A stretch of DNA of 36,189 bases, taken from positions 1 to 36,189 of the forward strand of contig MKTJ01000083.1 in the NCBI GenBank assembly GCA_001898225.1, read 5' to 3'. Source of the DNA: Chloroflexi bacterium 54-19. Its GTDB lineage: Bacteria; Chloroflexota; Chloroflexia; Chloroheliales; Chloroheliaceae. The notes under the pieces were generated by a model, which worked only from the letters and a program-made list of their open reading frames with translations, was not told the origin of the DNA and made no database searches. Positions 1 through 8,952 of the stretch are shown one piece after another; position 1 is the first letter of the stretch; the number at the start of each line of letters is the position of its first letter. Position numbers and translations under genes: made by a program.

Positions 1-37
1 TACCGGCGGCTTTTATCCCGCTTGACCCACGGAGTTT

Positions 38-202
38 TTAAATGTGTCCGGTAGCAAAATTTTTATAAGAAAATTTTGAGCGGAAACCCAGCAAACCTAA
101 CTTGCGGACAGCTTCAATAACCCCGGCTGCTTCCGAGGATACCAAATAAACCAACGGCTTACCCTCGTTTGGCGAAAAAGTGTATAATTGAGTTACGCGA
201 AT
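38..202 (-). pseudogene. C-terminal fragment of an unrecognised protein (possibly GNAT-like)
   Basis: On the minus strand a frame stays open for 54 codons and ends in TAA at 38-40. Its translation is protein-like in composition, with segments such as GKPLVYLVSSEAAG and RKLGLLGFRSKF. It has no start codon with a ribosome site, and it is preceded in frame by a stop at 203-205. The SEAAGV...RKLGL..F pattern faintly recalls the C-terminal beta strand and helix of GNAT acetyltransferases. That is a guess from one short motif. It is best read as a gene remnant. Confidence 0.3.
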
Positions 203-403
203 TTAAAACGAAACCAAAATGAAGATTTTACAGATTTGAGCAGCCCTAAATTTGTTTAGGTTCTGAAATTTGTAATTTTTCATCTTTGAAAACTACTTTA
301 TTTTTGGCACAACCAAATAAAGGCCAAAGCTTCTCCAAAGTTGAAGGAGCCGCCACGTTTCAAGGTTGTATATTTTTTAGCATTGGGTCTGTAAAGTTTC
401 TCC

Positions 404-534
404 CTAGAGGTTTTTATTAGAAAAAACTTCTAGAAAACAATTTTATTATAGCCATAGAAATATTACCTTGTCAATAGTTCTAGAATAATTTCCTAGAAGA
501 AATCTCTAGACAAGTTTTCAAGGAGTAGTATAAT
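404..534 (+). promoter_or_regulatory. Promoter and CTAGA operator-like array of the TetR gene
   Basis: A -10 box TATAAT lies at 529-534, with a -35-like TAGACA at 507-512 and a 16-nt spacer. The core CTAGA occurs five times upstream and across the -35: 404-408, 430-434, 480-484, 493-497 and 506-510. The last three are exactly 13 bp apart, and several sit inside TTCTAGAA-type palindromes. TetR proteins commonly repress their own gene through palindromes overlapping the promoter, so this is a reasonable operator region. Binding is inferred. Confidence 0.55.
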
Positions 535-576
535 ACCAATAGCTAAGAAGTTTTAATTTCCCTGGCAGGAGGACAA

Positions 577-1224
577 ATGGGCTTTCGGAGTGATTTATTA
601 CAAGCCACGCGCCGCAGCATATGTGAAGCCGCCATGCGTTTGTTCGTCGAACGTGGGGTCGCTGCCACCAAAATGGAAGATATTTTAAATAATTCGGGCA
701 TGAGCACCGGCAGTTTTTATTACCTGTTCAAAAATAAGGTTGACCTGGCCGCCACGCTCTACCTGGAAACCCAGCAACAGCTTTTCCAGACTATGCTCAA
801 CGAACTGTCCAAACCAGAAAATGTTTCGGCCAGGGAAGGTATTCGCGCGCTGGTGCAAACCAATTTGCAGTGGGCTGCCGACAACCCGCTCGAAATGTTT
901 TACCTTGCTTTTTGCCGTGAACTGGAAGTTAAAAACGATGGCAGGGAAAAAGCCGCCGAAACCGAGTTTTACAGTATCCTGAACAATTGGCTGCAAACAC
1001 TGGTAATTGAGGGCGAAATCAGTTCGTTATCCCTGCCGCAGTACCGGGCTATCCTATTGGGGCCAACCGAGTACCTAATTCGGGCCGCCCTGGATAGCTA
1101 CCCGGTTTTGAATAACGAAAGCGACCCTGCGTTTAAAAATCACCTGCTGGATTCGACCGAATTGTTAGCCGAAGCGGCGTGGCAGGGCTTGAGAAGCCAC
1201 AGCAATGTTCCGGCTAAAACTTAA
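577..1224 (+). CDS. TetR/AcrR family transcriptional regulator
   Basis: This is a 215-residue protein, a normal length for TetR regulators. Residues about 10-55 form the N-terminal helix-turn-helix domain (RSICEAAMRLFVERG, then MEDILNNSGMSTGSFYYLFKNK), with the typical G-S-F-Y-Y-x-F-x-x-K recognition helix end. The rest is the helical ligand-binding and dimerisation domain, whose ligand cannot be read from sequence. The ATG start has an AGGAGG at 567-572, four bases upstream. The downstream gene is a fragment of an ABC exporter ATPase, and TetR next to an ABC exporter is a classic drug or solute efflux arrangement. The regulator may therefore have outlived its target operon. It is probably autoregulated through the CTAGA array upstream. 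Confidence 0.9.
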   Translation: MGFRSDLLQATRRSICEAAMRLFVERGVAATKMEDILNNSGMSTGSFYYLFKNKVDLAATLYLETQQQLFQTMLNELSKPENVSAREGIRALVQTNLQWAADNPLEMFYLAFCRELEVKNDGREKAAETEFYSILNNWLQTLVIEGEISSLSLPQYRAILLGPTEYLIRAALDSYPVLNNESDPAFKNHLLDSTELLAEAAWQGLRSHSNVPAKT

Positions 1225-1304
1225 ATTATAGAATTTCCCGGCTCAAGTTCTATAACGGTTCGAAGTAAAAAAGTGAGCTTGAATGATAGAAGCACCCAGC
1301 ACAG

Positions 1305-1601
1305 GTGACTAACCGGCTGGCAATTCTAAAGTCGGGCCGGTTGTTGGCTGACACCACCCCGGAAGCCTTACCTAAAGCGGCCGAAGGGCAAGTCTGGTCG
1401 GTCACCACCGACCCGGCTACCACCCTGCAACTGCAAAATCAGTTCCGGGTAAGTTCGCTGGTTTCGCAGGGTTATTGTACCCACCTGAAAATTGTTAGCC
1501 CGGCCCGCCCACTGGAAGACGCCGTAATAACCGAACCCAGTCTGGAGGACGCTTACCTGGTGGCGGTCCAAACAGGAAGCGCCCTAACTCAGCCGGTGTA
1601 A
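1305..1601 (+). pseudogene. C-terminal remnant of an ABC transporter ATP-binding protein
   Basis: Ninety-eight codons read like the tail of an ABC-2-type exporter ATPase. TNRLAILKSGRLLAD matches the stretch after the H-loop (usually ...ADRLAILKQGRLLA). It is followed by the small regulatory tail with SLEDAYL, which is typical of multidrug exporter ATPases. The Walker A, signature and Walker B regions are absent, and no coding continuation is visible in 1225-1304. The GTG that opens this frame lies inside the conserved region and has no convincing ribosome site. It is a beheaded gene, probably the former partner of the adjacent TetR regulator. Confidence 0.7.
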
Positions 1602-1676
1602 ACTTCCAGTTGGAAAGTAAGCATTTATAGGGGTCCGTTGGGTAAATTCTGGCAGTGACCGGTAACGCGAGCGTAA

Positions 1677-1717
1677 AAAGATGGTGGAGCGTTTTATCGA
1701 AACGCTCCACCATCTTT
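1677..1717. terminator. Perfect 18-bp hairpin between convergent genes
   Basis: The arms 1677-1694 and 1700-1717 pair perfectly around a 5-nt loop (TATCG). The arms begin with AAA and end with TTT, so a U-tract is available in both directions. It lies between the plus-strand remnant and the minus-strand RCC1 gene, as expected for a bidirectional Rho-independent terminator. Confidence 0.8.
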
Positions 1718-1745
1718 GCTAACTGTTACAGAGCGTCAAATAGGA

Positions 1746-4700
1746 TTATGGTTTGGTGGGCGCTACCTCTAGCGCCCTGGCCCCAAGCGACTTTAGCTTG
1801 AGGTTGCTGGATAGTTCAGACTGGGTGCTGCCTCCGCTGCCTACCACCACCAGACCACTGCCGTAGACCTCGCTTCGAGCACCATAGGCCGCTACCACAT
1901 ATGTCCCGGCAGCCAATCCCTGGCTCTCTACCGTGATGGCAAAGTGGCCCTGGCTGTCGGCATTCCCTTCCACCAGGGTCGTACTGGTGCCGTCAGGTGC
2001 CGTCAACCAGCCCGTTACCTTCTCATTCGGTATCCAGAAGTTGGAATGATAGGTCACTTTCGTACCAGCAGGAGCATCAACCGTCATAAGCTGGATCAGA
2101 CCCCCTGATACATCCTGGTTGTTTTCCAGACCTGTACCCCCAAAGCTAAAGCTGACCGCGTTACTTAGCGCCTGCCCCTTTTCGCTGCCGGGGTTGGTCC
2201 AGTTGAGCGTGTAACGGCTGCTCACAATGCTGCCGGGGGCAGGCACCGTTGCCGCGTTGGGCCGGAAGACCAGTGTCCCGCTCACCACCTCGTTGTAAGC
2301 GAGGTCCGGCAGCCTGATGATCATTTCGCTGGCATCCACGCTTGTTACCCAGACATTCGGGTTTGCGAACTGGGTGTAGCCGGGCACCAGCTGGGCAGCC
2401 ACCGGTAGGGTCAGGCTAACCGCCCCGGCTTTGCCCTGTCCCACGTTCTTGACCGTGAAGGTGTAAGTAATCTCGTTCGCCGTGTCACTCGCCGCCACCC
2501 GGTCGGGCGTCTGGCGCAATTGGCCGACCAGGTCGGCGGGCGGCTGAGGGGCTTGCTGTTTCGGCTGGTCGTCGTTGAGAATGGTCCCAACTCCGCTCGC
2601 CTCCACCACCGCCGCGTTAGCTGGTGAGGTCGAAGAAGAAATAGACTGCATTTGTTCACTTACCTGCAGGCTGAAAGTCTCGTCTCTCTCAATGGTGGTG
2701 TCGCCGTTGACGGCCACCGTTATGGTGGTCGAGGTCTGCCCGGCCGGGATGGTAGCGGTTCCGCCGGTTACAGGCTGGTAATCGTTATCGGCGACGGTGG
2801 CGGTGCCGTCTTGGGTGGCATAGAGTAGGGTGGTATCCACCCCGGCGGCCTGGTCGAGCGTGACCGTAAAGACAAAAGGTGTCGAGCCGGAGTTGCCTTC
2901 TTTCTGGCTGACATTGCTTACCGAGAGCGGCGGACGGCCATCATCGTTGAGGATGGTGCCGGTACCCTGGGCCGCCGCGATATTTGCGCCGGTCGGGTCT
3001 GAAAGAATGACTGTGAAAGTCTCGTCCGGCTCGTAATTCAGGTCGCCGTTAACATTTACCGTGACCGTCTGGGTAATGACCCCAGGCAGGAAAGTGAGCG
3101 TACCCGGGGCAGGGAGATAATCCACAGGCGCGGTAGCAGTGCCGTTGGAAGTGGCGTAATTAACGGTAATGGTCTGGGATGAAGTGTAGGACAGGCTCAC
3201 CGTGAAGTTGAAGGCCGTGGTACCGCTGTTGCCTTCGGACTGAGAAACGTTATTGAGGCTGAGTTCGGGCGGCGTCAGAATAGCCAGCGTATGGTAATTG
3301 TTGATGGAGACGGCGCTGGCATGCGCTGAAGGGGGTAAGAGGGCCGCTACCGGGGAAGTTCTGTCCGTATTAGTACCATCGCCCAATTGCCCGCTTTCGT
3401 TATCGCCCAAACCATAGACCTGACCGTCCGCGCCAATTACCAGGCTGGAATAGCCACCGGCTTCGACTTCGCTGGCCCCGACCCCACCGGGCAGCGCTAT
3501 TGTCAGCGGTGTATAGCTATCGTTAGTCGTACCGTCACCCAACTGACCCTTATAGTTAGAGCCCCAGGTGTATAGCTCACCGGCAGTACCGCGAGCAAGG
3601 CTATGTTCATAGCCACCGCCGACATTGGTAGCGCTTGCTCCTCCCGGTAGTTCTACCGGTATGGGAATAAAGGCAGCATTTGTGGTACCGTTGCCGAGGT
3701 TTCCGGTGTCGTTGTTACCCCAACCGTACACTTTGCCATCGCTGCCAACCACGAGATTATGGTAATCACCTGCCGCAATAGCGGTCGCGATAACGCCATT
3801 CGGCATAGCTACTACCACCGGCAGGGTAAAAGTAGTATTAATAACACCGTTACCAATTTGCCCGACATTGTTATAACCCCAGGTATAGAGCTGGCCGTCG
3901 CTGCCAAGCGCCATGGCATGAATGTCTCCCGCCGCAATGCCGGTAGCGCTTACCCCGGGCGGTAGTTTAACCAACCCGGGCGTAGTATTGTTGGTAGTAG
4001 TGCCGTTACCTAATTGTCCGTAATCGTTTCTGCCCCAGGCGTAAAGCTGGCCGTCAGCTCCAATTGCCAGGCTAAACCCGTCACCGGCGGCAATCGCTAC
4101 CGGGCTGACGCCTCCCGGTAAAGTTACCGCCACAGGCGCGCTTTTATTGGTAGTAGTGCCGTCGCCTAACTCTCCATTCCCATTAGCGCCCCAGGCATAA
4201 AGCTGGCCGTCGGTGCCTATCGCCAGGCTATGAAAACGACCGGCTGCTACAGCGGTGGCTTTTACCCCACCGGGTAGCAGGACAGCTTGTGGAATAGAGC
4301 TACCGGTGGTCGTCCCGTTACCTAACTGGCCTGAGCCGTTACCGCCCCAACTGTAGGCCAACCCGGCAGGCGCATCATCGTCCACAATAACGCCTACCCC
4401 CTGGCCGATAGCTAAAGTTGCTCCCCCGGTAGGATTGGACAAATTGACCAAGAAGCTTTCGGTAGGCTCCTTCAGGCTATCGGCGGCCGCCACGATCCGG
4501 ATTGTCTGGGTGGTGGTGCCGGGCGCAAAGGTGAGCGTGCCGCTTGTAGGTGTGTAATCACCACCAGCGGTGGCGGTGCCGTCGGCAGTGGTGTAATTAA
4601 CCATTACGGTCTGGGAAACGGCCGGAGAAAGGGTGACGGTGAAATCGAAGTTAGTGACGCCGCCAGTGCCTTCGCGGTGACTGACGCTTTCAATAGTAAT

Positions 4701-5948
4701 GCCGAGGGCGGGTGGGTTAAAGATTGCCAGCGTGTGATAGCCACCTCCTTCAAAGGTGGTAGGTGTTAGACTGGCCGGCACACGAACTTCCACCGGTACA
4801 TTGCTACTTTCAAGAGCATCGCTGTCCGCGCCATTACCCAGTTGCCCACTACTATTATCACCCCAGGCGTAGAGCTTGCCGTTACTACAAAGGGCAAAAC
4901 TGTTCCACGTACCGGCCCCAATAAGAATAGGAGTTGCCCCACCCGGCAAGTTGATTGCCTGGGGTAAATTGGCACTGGTGTAAGTGCCATTGCCTAATTC
5001 CCCGAAATCGTTACTCCCCCAGGTGTAAACTTTACCGTCGCTGCCAATCACCAGGCTCTGGTCCTGGCCCAGCGCGATTGCCGTAGCCGTTACACCAGCA
5101 GGCAACTGAACCTCTACCGGCTCATTCCTGTCGTTAGTAGTGCCATCACCCAACTTCCCATAATCATTTGAACCCCAGGCATACAACTTGCCGTCACTAC
5201 CAATCGCCATATTATGAAAATAACCGGCAGCGATGGTGGTAGCGCTTACCCCTACCGGTAAGTGGACCTCCACCGGCTCATTACTAGAAGTATTGGTGCC
5301 ATCACCCACCTGTCCATAATAGTTCGCACCCCAGGAATAGAGCTTACCGTCACTGGCAAGAGCCAGGCTTGTAAAACCCTCAGTCGCAATAGCGGCCACC
5401 TGCACCCCGGCAGGCAAGGCTACTTCCACCGGTGTGGGACTATTGTTATTGGTACCATCCCCTAACTGCCCATCATCGTTTTGGCCCCAGGCATAAAGTT
5501 TCCCGTCATTACCAAGCGCGAGACTGTGGTACTGACCAGCCGCAATAAGCAGGGGTGTGGCACCTCCGGGTAAACTTATTACCACCGGTGTGGTTCTGGT
5601 AGTGGTGCTGCCATCGCCTAATTGTCCAAAAGAGTTATCACCCCAGGCGTACAGTTTATTATCGCTGCCAATCATCAAATTACCTTTATAACTGGCGGAA
5701 ATAGCCGTGGCCCGGACCCCGGCCGGAAGTTGCGTCATTACCGGAATAGTAATGTTATTATTTGTGCCGGTCCCCAATTGTCCAGAATCATTGTACCCCC
5801 AGGCATACACGAAGCCGGTAGAACTGGGAGCGGCCTGGGCCTGGCCGGGCAGGTTACTAAAACTGCCGCTCAACCACAGGCCGAGTAAGCTTAATAAAAT
5901 AGCGCAAAATAATGGGGAACGATAGTGCCGATAATATTGAGGCAACAT
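1746..5948 (-). CDS. Large secreted RCC1-repeat / Calx-beta protein
   Basis: A 1400-residue exported protein. Residues 1-40 are a signal peptide (positively charged start, hydrophobic FCAILLSLLGLWL, cleavage after AQA). Seven RCC1-type repeats (consensus Y-x-W-G-x-N-x-x-G-Q-L-G-x-G-T) fill about 48-405 and another seven about 531-886. Seven is the number that closes one beta-propeller, so two propellers are predicted. Calx-beta domains lie at about 412-524, 894-1003 and 1006-1126, each with an SxxEG start and an acidic DDD/NDD end. A DUF11-like beta-sandwich (about 1139-1273) and a final beta-rich domain (about 1280-1400) follow. There is no C-terminal membrane anchor or sorting motif. The ATG has a weak AAAGAAAGAG upstream. 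A role in surface adhesion or protein binding is possible, but the function is unknown. Confidence 0.88.
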   Translation of the reverse strand: MLPQYYRHYRSPLFCAILLSLLGLWLSGSFSNLPGQAQAAPSSTGFVYAWGYNDSGQLGTGTNNNITIPVMTQLPAGVRATAISASYKGNLMIGSDNKLYAWGDNSFGQLGDGSTTTRTTPVVISLPGGATPLLIAAGQYHSLALGNDGKLYAWGQNDDGQLGDGTNNNSPTPVEVALPAGVQVAAIATEGFTSLALASDGKLYSWGANYYGQVGDGTNTSSNEPVEVHLPVGVSATTIAAGYFHNMAIGSDGKLYAWGSNDYGKLGDGTTNDRNEPVEVQLPAGVTATAIALGQDQSLVIGSDGKVYTWGSNDFGELGNGTYTSANLPQAINLPGGATPILIGAGTWNSFALCSNGKLYAWGDNSSGQLGNGADSDALESSNVPVEVRVPASLTPTTFEGGGYHTLAIFNPPALGITIESVSHREGTGGVTNFDFTVTLSPAVSQTVMVNYTTADGTATAGGDYTPTSGTLTFAPGTTTQTIRIVAAADSLKEPTESFLVNLSNPTGGATLAIGQGVGVIVDDDAPAGLAYSWGGNGSGQLGNGTTTGSSIPQAVLLPGGVKATAVAAGRFHSLAIGTDGQLYAWGANGNGELGDGTTTNKSAPVAVTLPGGVSPVAIAAGDGFSLAIGADGQLYAWGRNDYGQLGNGTTTNNTTPGLVKLPPGVSATGIAAGDIHAMALGSDGQLYTWGYNNVGQIGNGVINTTFTLPVVVAMPNGVIATAIAAGDYHNLVVGSDGKVYGWGNNDTGNLGNGTTNAAFIPIPVELPGGASATNVGGGYEHSLARGTAGELYTWGSNYKGQLGDGTTNDSYTPLTIALPGGVGASEVEAGGYSSLVIGADGQVYGLGDNESGQLGDGTNTDRTSPVAALLPPSAHASAVSINNYHTLAILTPPELSLNNVSQSEGNSGTTAFNFTVSLSYTSSQTITVNYATSNGTATAPVDYLPAPGTLTFLPGVITQTVTVNVNGDLNYEPDETFTVILSDPTGANIAAAQGTGTILNDDGRPPLSVSNVSQKEGNSGSTPFVFTVTLDQAAGVDTTLLYATQDGTATVADNDYQPVTGGTATIPAGQTSTTITVAVNGDTTIERDETFSLQVSEQMQSISSSTSPANAAVVEASGVGTILNDDQPKQQAPQPPADLVGQLRQTPDRVAASDTANEITYTFTVKNVGQGKAGAVSLTLPVAAQLVPGYTQFANPNVWVTSVDASEMIIRLPDLAYNEVVSGTLVFRPNAATVPAPGSIVSSRYTLNWTNPGSEKGQALSNAVSFSFGGTGLENNQDVSGGLIQLMTVDAPAGTKVTYHSNFWIPNEKVTGWLTAPDGTSTTLVEGNADSQGHFAITVESQGLAAGTYVVAAYGARSEVYGSGLVVVGSGGSTQSELSSNLKLKSLGARALEVAPTKP

Positions 5949-6057
5949 AAAAACTCTTTCTTTAAGAAATTAAAAGGCTGGTGTTGTTAGTTTATCTTTG
6001 GAGACGCAAGAGCAGGATGTTAAATTTTGCCGGTATAACAAAAGGCACAAACAGCAC

Positions 6058-6096
6058 TATTAATAGTATGGTCTGGCATATATAATACTATTAATA
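6058..6096. repeat. 12-bp inverted repeat in the RCC1 gene leader
   Basis: TATTAATAGTAT (6058-6069) is repeated in inverted orientation as ATACTATTAATA (6085-6096) around a 15-nt spacer. It sits just downstream of the predicted minus-strand promoter, in the 5' untranslated leader of the RCC1-repeat gene. It could be an operator or an AT-rich RNA hairpin. Confidence 0.5.
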
Positions 6097-6110
6097 ATAA
6101 ATTTTAATGG

Positions 6111-6139
6111 ATTATATACCATCATTGTTGTGATTACAA
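6111..6139 (-). promoter_or_regulatory. Sigma-70-like promoter of the RCC1-repeat gene
   Basis: Read on the minus strand, a TTGTAA -35 box (6134-6139) and a consensus TATAAT -10 box (6111-6116) are separated by exactly 17 nt. Transcription would start near 6104 and give a leader of about 155 nt. The neighbouring IS element ends at about 6160 and does not disrupt the promoter. Confidence 0.65.
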
Positions 6140-6159
6140 TAAGCAAAAGTCATTTTTAG

Positions 6160-7254
6160 GGTAGTGTCAAATCCGAAACCATATTTAGCAATACTTGGGT
6201 CAGCGTATTTCTGGGTTCTGGCAGGAATCAGCTCAGTAACAGTAAAATTGTACAAATATTAGGCCAGACAGTTTAACGCCTTGTCTGCAGCTGGCTTCCA
6301 GCTTCTTTGATAAAATAATATCTCAACCTACCAATAATTCAATATCAAAAACCGGAACTTAAAATGAATTGTCCCTTTTGTAAAAATGAGAAGACTCACC
6401 AGCGCAAGAAGTTAACCAGCCTTGGTTATAAAACTTATTACTGCGGCAAATGCGACCTCACCTATAATGAAAGGTCAAATACGCCATTCAATTATCTCTC
6501 AATTCCAACTGACATTTTATTTTTAGTGCTGCTTTATCGTTTGAGATATAAACTGTCGCTTCGAGATGTTGCGGAGATATTTATTGAGCGAGGTTTTGAG
6601 TTCACCCATGAAGCAGTCCGGGACTGGGAAGATCGTTTCTCTCATCTCTTCACTGACAAGCTAAAAGCCAAACGAAAGTTCAAAGCTGACCTCTCCAAAA
6701 GCTGGCGTGTCGATGAAACATATCTGAAAGTAGGCATAAGCCAGGTCTATCTCTACCGGGCAATCGACAAGAGAGGCAACCTTATAGATGTGCGGCTATC
6801 GAAAACGAAAGACCTGGAAGCAGCCGAAGCCTTCTTCAAACAAGCCAAAGAAACGGTGGGCCATAGGCCTGAAAAAGTGACGACGGATGGGCATGACAGC
6901 TATCCAAAAGCCATCCGAAAAACATTGGGACTGAATGTAGAACACCGCACCAACAAATATCTGAATAATCTGATTGAACAGTCGCATAGAAAAATAAAGC
7001 AACGTTATTACCCGATGAAAAGTTTTAAGAGCTTTGAAGCGGCGAGCAGGTTTACGAGGGCGTTCGAGGAAGTCAACGACTTCTTCCGTTATCAAACCTA
7101 CAAGAACGAAAAAGTGCCTCTCCAGCGGCAGCGGACCCTCTTTAAGCTGCGATTTGCAGATATTAAACCAGCATTTTTAGCAGCATAATTCAACTGGGAT
7201 TATTTTAGTTGCTCTCGCTAAAATCGCCTGACTGGGCCTGTTCCTGACAAAACC
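6160..7254 (+). mobile_element. IS6-like insertion sequence
   Basis: About 1.1 kb holding one transposase gene. GGTAGTGTCA at 6160-6169 and the inverted GGTTTTGTCA (TGACAAAACC at 7245-7254) match at 8 of 10 positions and are proposed as terminal inverted repeats. No matching 8-bp target duplication is evident outside these ends, so the ends are tentative or the element has recombined. IS6 elements move replicatively and often lose their flanking duplications. Confidence 0.6.
6364..7188 (+). CDS. IS6-family DDE transposase with N-terminal zinc ribbon
   Basis: A 274-residue transposase. Residues about 1-35 hold two Cys pairs (CPFC and CGKC) forming a zinc ribbon, followed by a helix-turn-helix region (LSLRDVAEIFIERG). 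The catalytic domain shows the IS6/IS240 pattern: first Asp in WRVDETYLKV, second Asp in TTDGHDSYPKAI, and Glu in NLIEQSHRKIKQR, with the usual R/K-rich stretch after it. The reading frame is complete, so it may be active. The ATG start has no strong Shine-Dalgarno site, as is common for transposases. IS6 transposases of 230-240 residues often lack the zinc ribbon, so this is the longer type. Confidence 0.88.
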   Translation: MNCPFCKNEKTHQRKKLTSLGYKTYYCGKCDLTYNERSNTPFNYLSIPTDILFLVLLYRLRYKLSLRDVAEIFIERGFEFTHEAVRDWEDRFSHLFTDKLKAKRKFKADLSKSWRVDETYLKVGISQVYLYRAIDKRGNLIDVRLSKTKDLEAAEAFFKQAKETVGHRPEKVTTDGHDSYPKAIRKTLGLNVEHRTNKYLNNLIEQSHRKIKQRYYPMKSFKSFEAASRFTRAFEEVNDFFRYQTYKNEKVPLQRQRTLFKLRFADIKPAFLAA

Positions 7255-7705
7255 TAGGGGAAAGGCTTGAGGCTGCGGCCTCAAGCCCGCCGGTCTCACA
7301 CTCAGGCAAGCAGAGTGCTCGACTGGCGCTAAAGTTTATTTGAGCCTGGCGGGATTAACCCTCAATCGGTAATTCTAATAGACCGCATCGGCAATAAATT
7401 TGACCGTTAACAACAATTTCAATATTGAGCTAACCCCATTTATCCAATCTGTTAATGGTAAGGGTGCTTTCACCAAATTGTCGGGAGAACCTTTAATTTA
7501 TGCGACCTGGTTACATTCGAATTAAAAATTAGTTAGCTACCAGAATATACCATCTGAATATTACTCAGTCAATATTTTCAGCAAATGCGGCAAAATTGTT
7601 TCTAGAATTCTAATTGGTTTTTCACTCTAATCTATTATCTCAATAATAAAAAGTAACACCCTAAAAAGATAATATTTTGTTAAATAGGCCCCTGGTTCAC
7701 GTTTT
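7255..7705. other. Gene-free stretch after the IS element
   Basis: No convincing reading frame is present. The one clear structure is a 10-bp GC-rich inverted repeat, GGCTTGAGGC at 7264-7273 and GCCTCAAGCC at 7278-7287, with a TGCG loop. It has no T-run after it. The remainder becomes AT-rich towards the lacI-type promoter. Confidence 0.6.
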
Positions 7706-7799
7706 CAGAAAATATATTATTGTATTATTTGCGCGAACTTGGTATACTTCAGACAGTATTTAGTGTATCAAGCTCTCTTATTTAGAAAGTTATTTTCTG
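7706..7799 (+). promoter_or_regulatory. Promoter and operators of the LacI-type regulator
   Basis: A promoter TTGTAT (7720-7725) and TATACT (7743-7748) has a 17-nt spacer. A half-site starting CAGAAAATA at 7706 lies upstream. A near-perfect palindrome TAGAAAGTTATTTTCTG (7783-7799) lies downstream in the leader, and another AGAAAATAA half-site follows at 7807-7815, close to the start codon. The 17-bp palindrome matches 15 of 17 positions with the one before the transporter genes (8953-8969), which indicates autoregulation by the same repressor. Confidence 0.65.
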
Positions 7800-7832
7800 A
7801 AAAAATAGAAAATAACCAAAGGTATTAAAGGT

Positions 7833-8873
7833 ATGGCCTCATCCTATTTGCGCAATTCCGAACCTGGACGCCGCTTATCACAAAAAGAAATCGCCGATAA
7901 GGTGGGGGTCTCAATCAGCACGGTTTCCAGGGCTTTAAGTGATAAGCCCAGCACCCTGAGCGAAGAATTAAAGCAGAAAGTAAAAAGCGCCGCCGAAGAA
8001 CTCTTTCGACAAAAAACCATGTTCGGTGATGGGAAAAAGCTTGAGCATATTGGCCTTTTTATCGGGGCCAGTTCTGCTCCTTTTGCTTTCGTGGTAGACC
8101 CTTTCTACGGCGATATTCTGCTGGGTATCGAAGGTGAATGCAAAAAGCAGGGCTTTCACCTGAGTTTTACCACTATTGACCGGGGTCAGGACGACCCAGC
8201 CTTTATTTTTGAGAAAATTAAGCAGACCAATATTGACGGAGCGATTTTCCTGGCAGTTGACAACCGGAGGCTTCTGGAAGAGGTCGTAGAGAGCGGTCTG
8301 CCCTCCGTGCTGGTTAACGCCCGCCATCCTGGGTTACCTATTGATACATTTCTGCCCAACAATCACGATGGTGCGGCCCTGGCGGTCCAGCATTTACTCC
8401 AAAAAGGGCATAAACGCATCCTGTATATCGTAGACTTGCACCGGGCGACCATTCGCTCTCGTTACGAAGCCTACCAAACCACCCTCGAACAGGCTGGTCT
8501 TTTTGATCCCACCCTGGTCCTCCGTACCACAACCGGCAAAGAAGAAGTGATTATCCAGCAATTCTTCCAGGGGCCGAAGCCAGATTTTACGGCCATTTTC
8601 TGCACCAACGATGTGACGGCTCTGCAAACAATCAAGGTTTTGCACGAGTTTAAATTGCGAGTGCCGGAAGATTATTCAATTGTTGGTTTCGACGATTTGT
8701 CAGTCGTCAATCTGATCGATCCTCCCTTGACCACCGTCCGAGTGGAGCGCCAGCAACTTGGGGCAAGGGCCGTCCGAGGTTTGATTGATCGGGTGGCCTT
8801 GCCGAATACCGCTACTGAAACGGTTGAACTTGCTTGCCAGCTAATCGAGCGTAAGTCAGTTAAAATTATATAA
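7833..8873 (+). CDS. LacI-family transcriptional repressor
   Basis: A 346-residue LacI/GalR-type regulator. The DNA-binding domain at about residues 14-60 has the family helix-turn-helix and hinge (SQKEIADKVGVSISTVSRAL). The rest is a periplasmic-binding-protein-like sugar sensor domain, with family landmarks such as IDGAIFLAVD, GHKRILYI, FCTNDVTAL and VPEDYSIVGFDDL. AAAGG sequences 3-11 bases upstream support the ATG. It lies directly before a sugar ABC transporter and is expected to repress both itself and that operon. The effector sugar cannot be read. Palindromic sites of the form CAGAAAA-TTA-TTTTCTG at both promoters are the likely targets. Confidence 0.93.
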   Translation: MASSYLRNSEPGRRLSQKEIADKVGVSISTVSRALSDKPSTLSEELKQKVKSAAEELFRQKTMFGDGKKLEHIGLFIGASSAPFAFVVDPFYGDILLGIEGECKKQGFHLSFTTIDRGQDDPAFIFEKIKQTNIDGAIFLAVDNRRLLEEVVESGLPSVLVNARHPGLPIDTFLPNNHDGAALAVQHLLQKGHKRILYIVDLHRATIRSRYEAYQTTLEQAGLFDPTLVLRTTTGKEEVIIQQFFQGPKPDFTAIFCTNDVTALQTIKVLHEFKLRVPEDYSIVGFDDLSVVNLIDPPLTTVRVERQQLGARAVRGLIDRVALPNTATETVELACQLIERKSVKII

Positions 8874-8952
8874 TCATATTTGTATCATTCCCCCTTTGAG
8901 CAGCCGATTCAACCGGCTTTGTGTGCCAGTGCCAGTGCCAGTATATTAGTTT

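Noticed and set aside
7255..7262. Target-site duplication of the IS6-like element
   Set aside because: The eight bases outside the two proposed ends do not match, so no duplication can be claimed.
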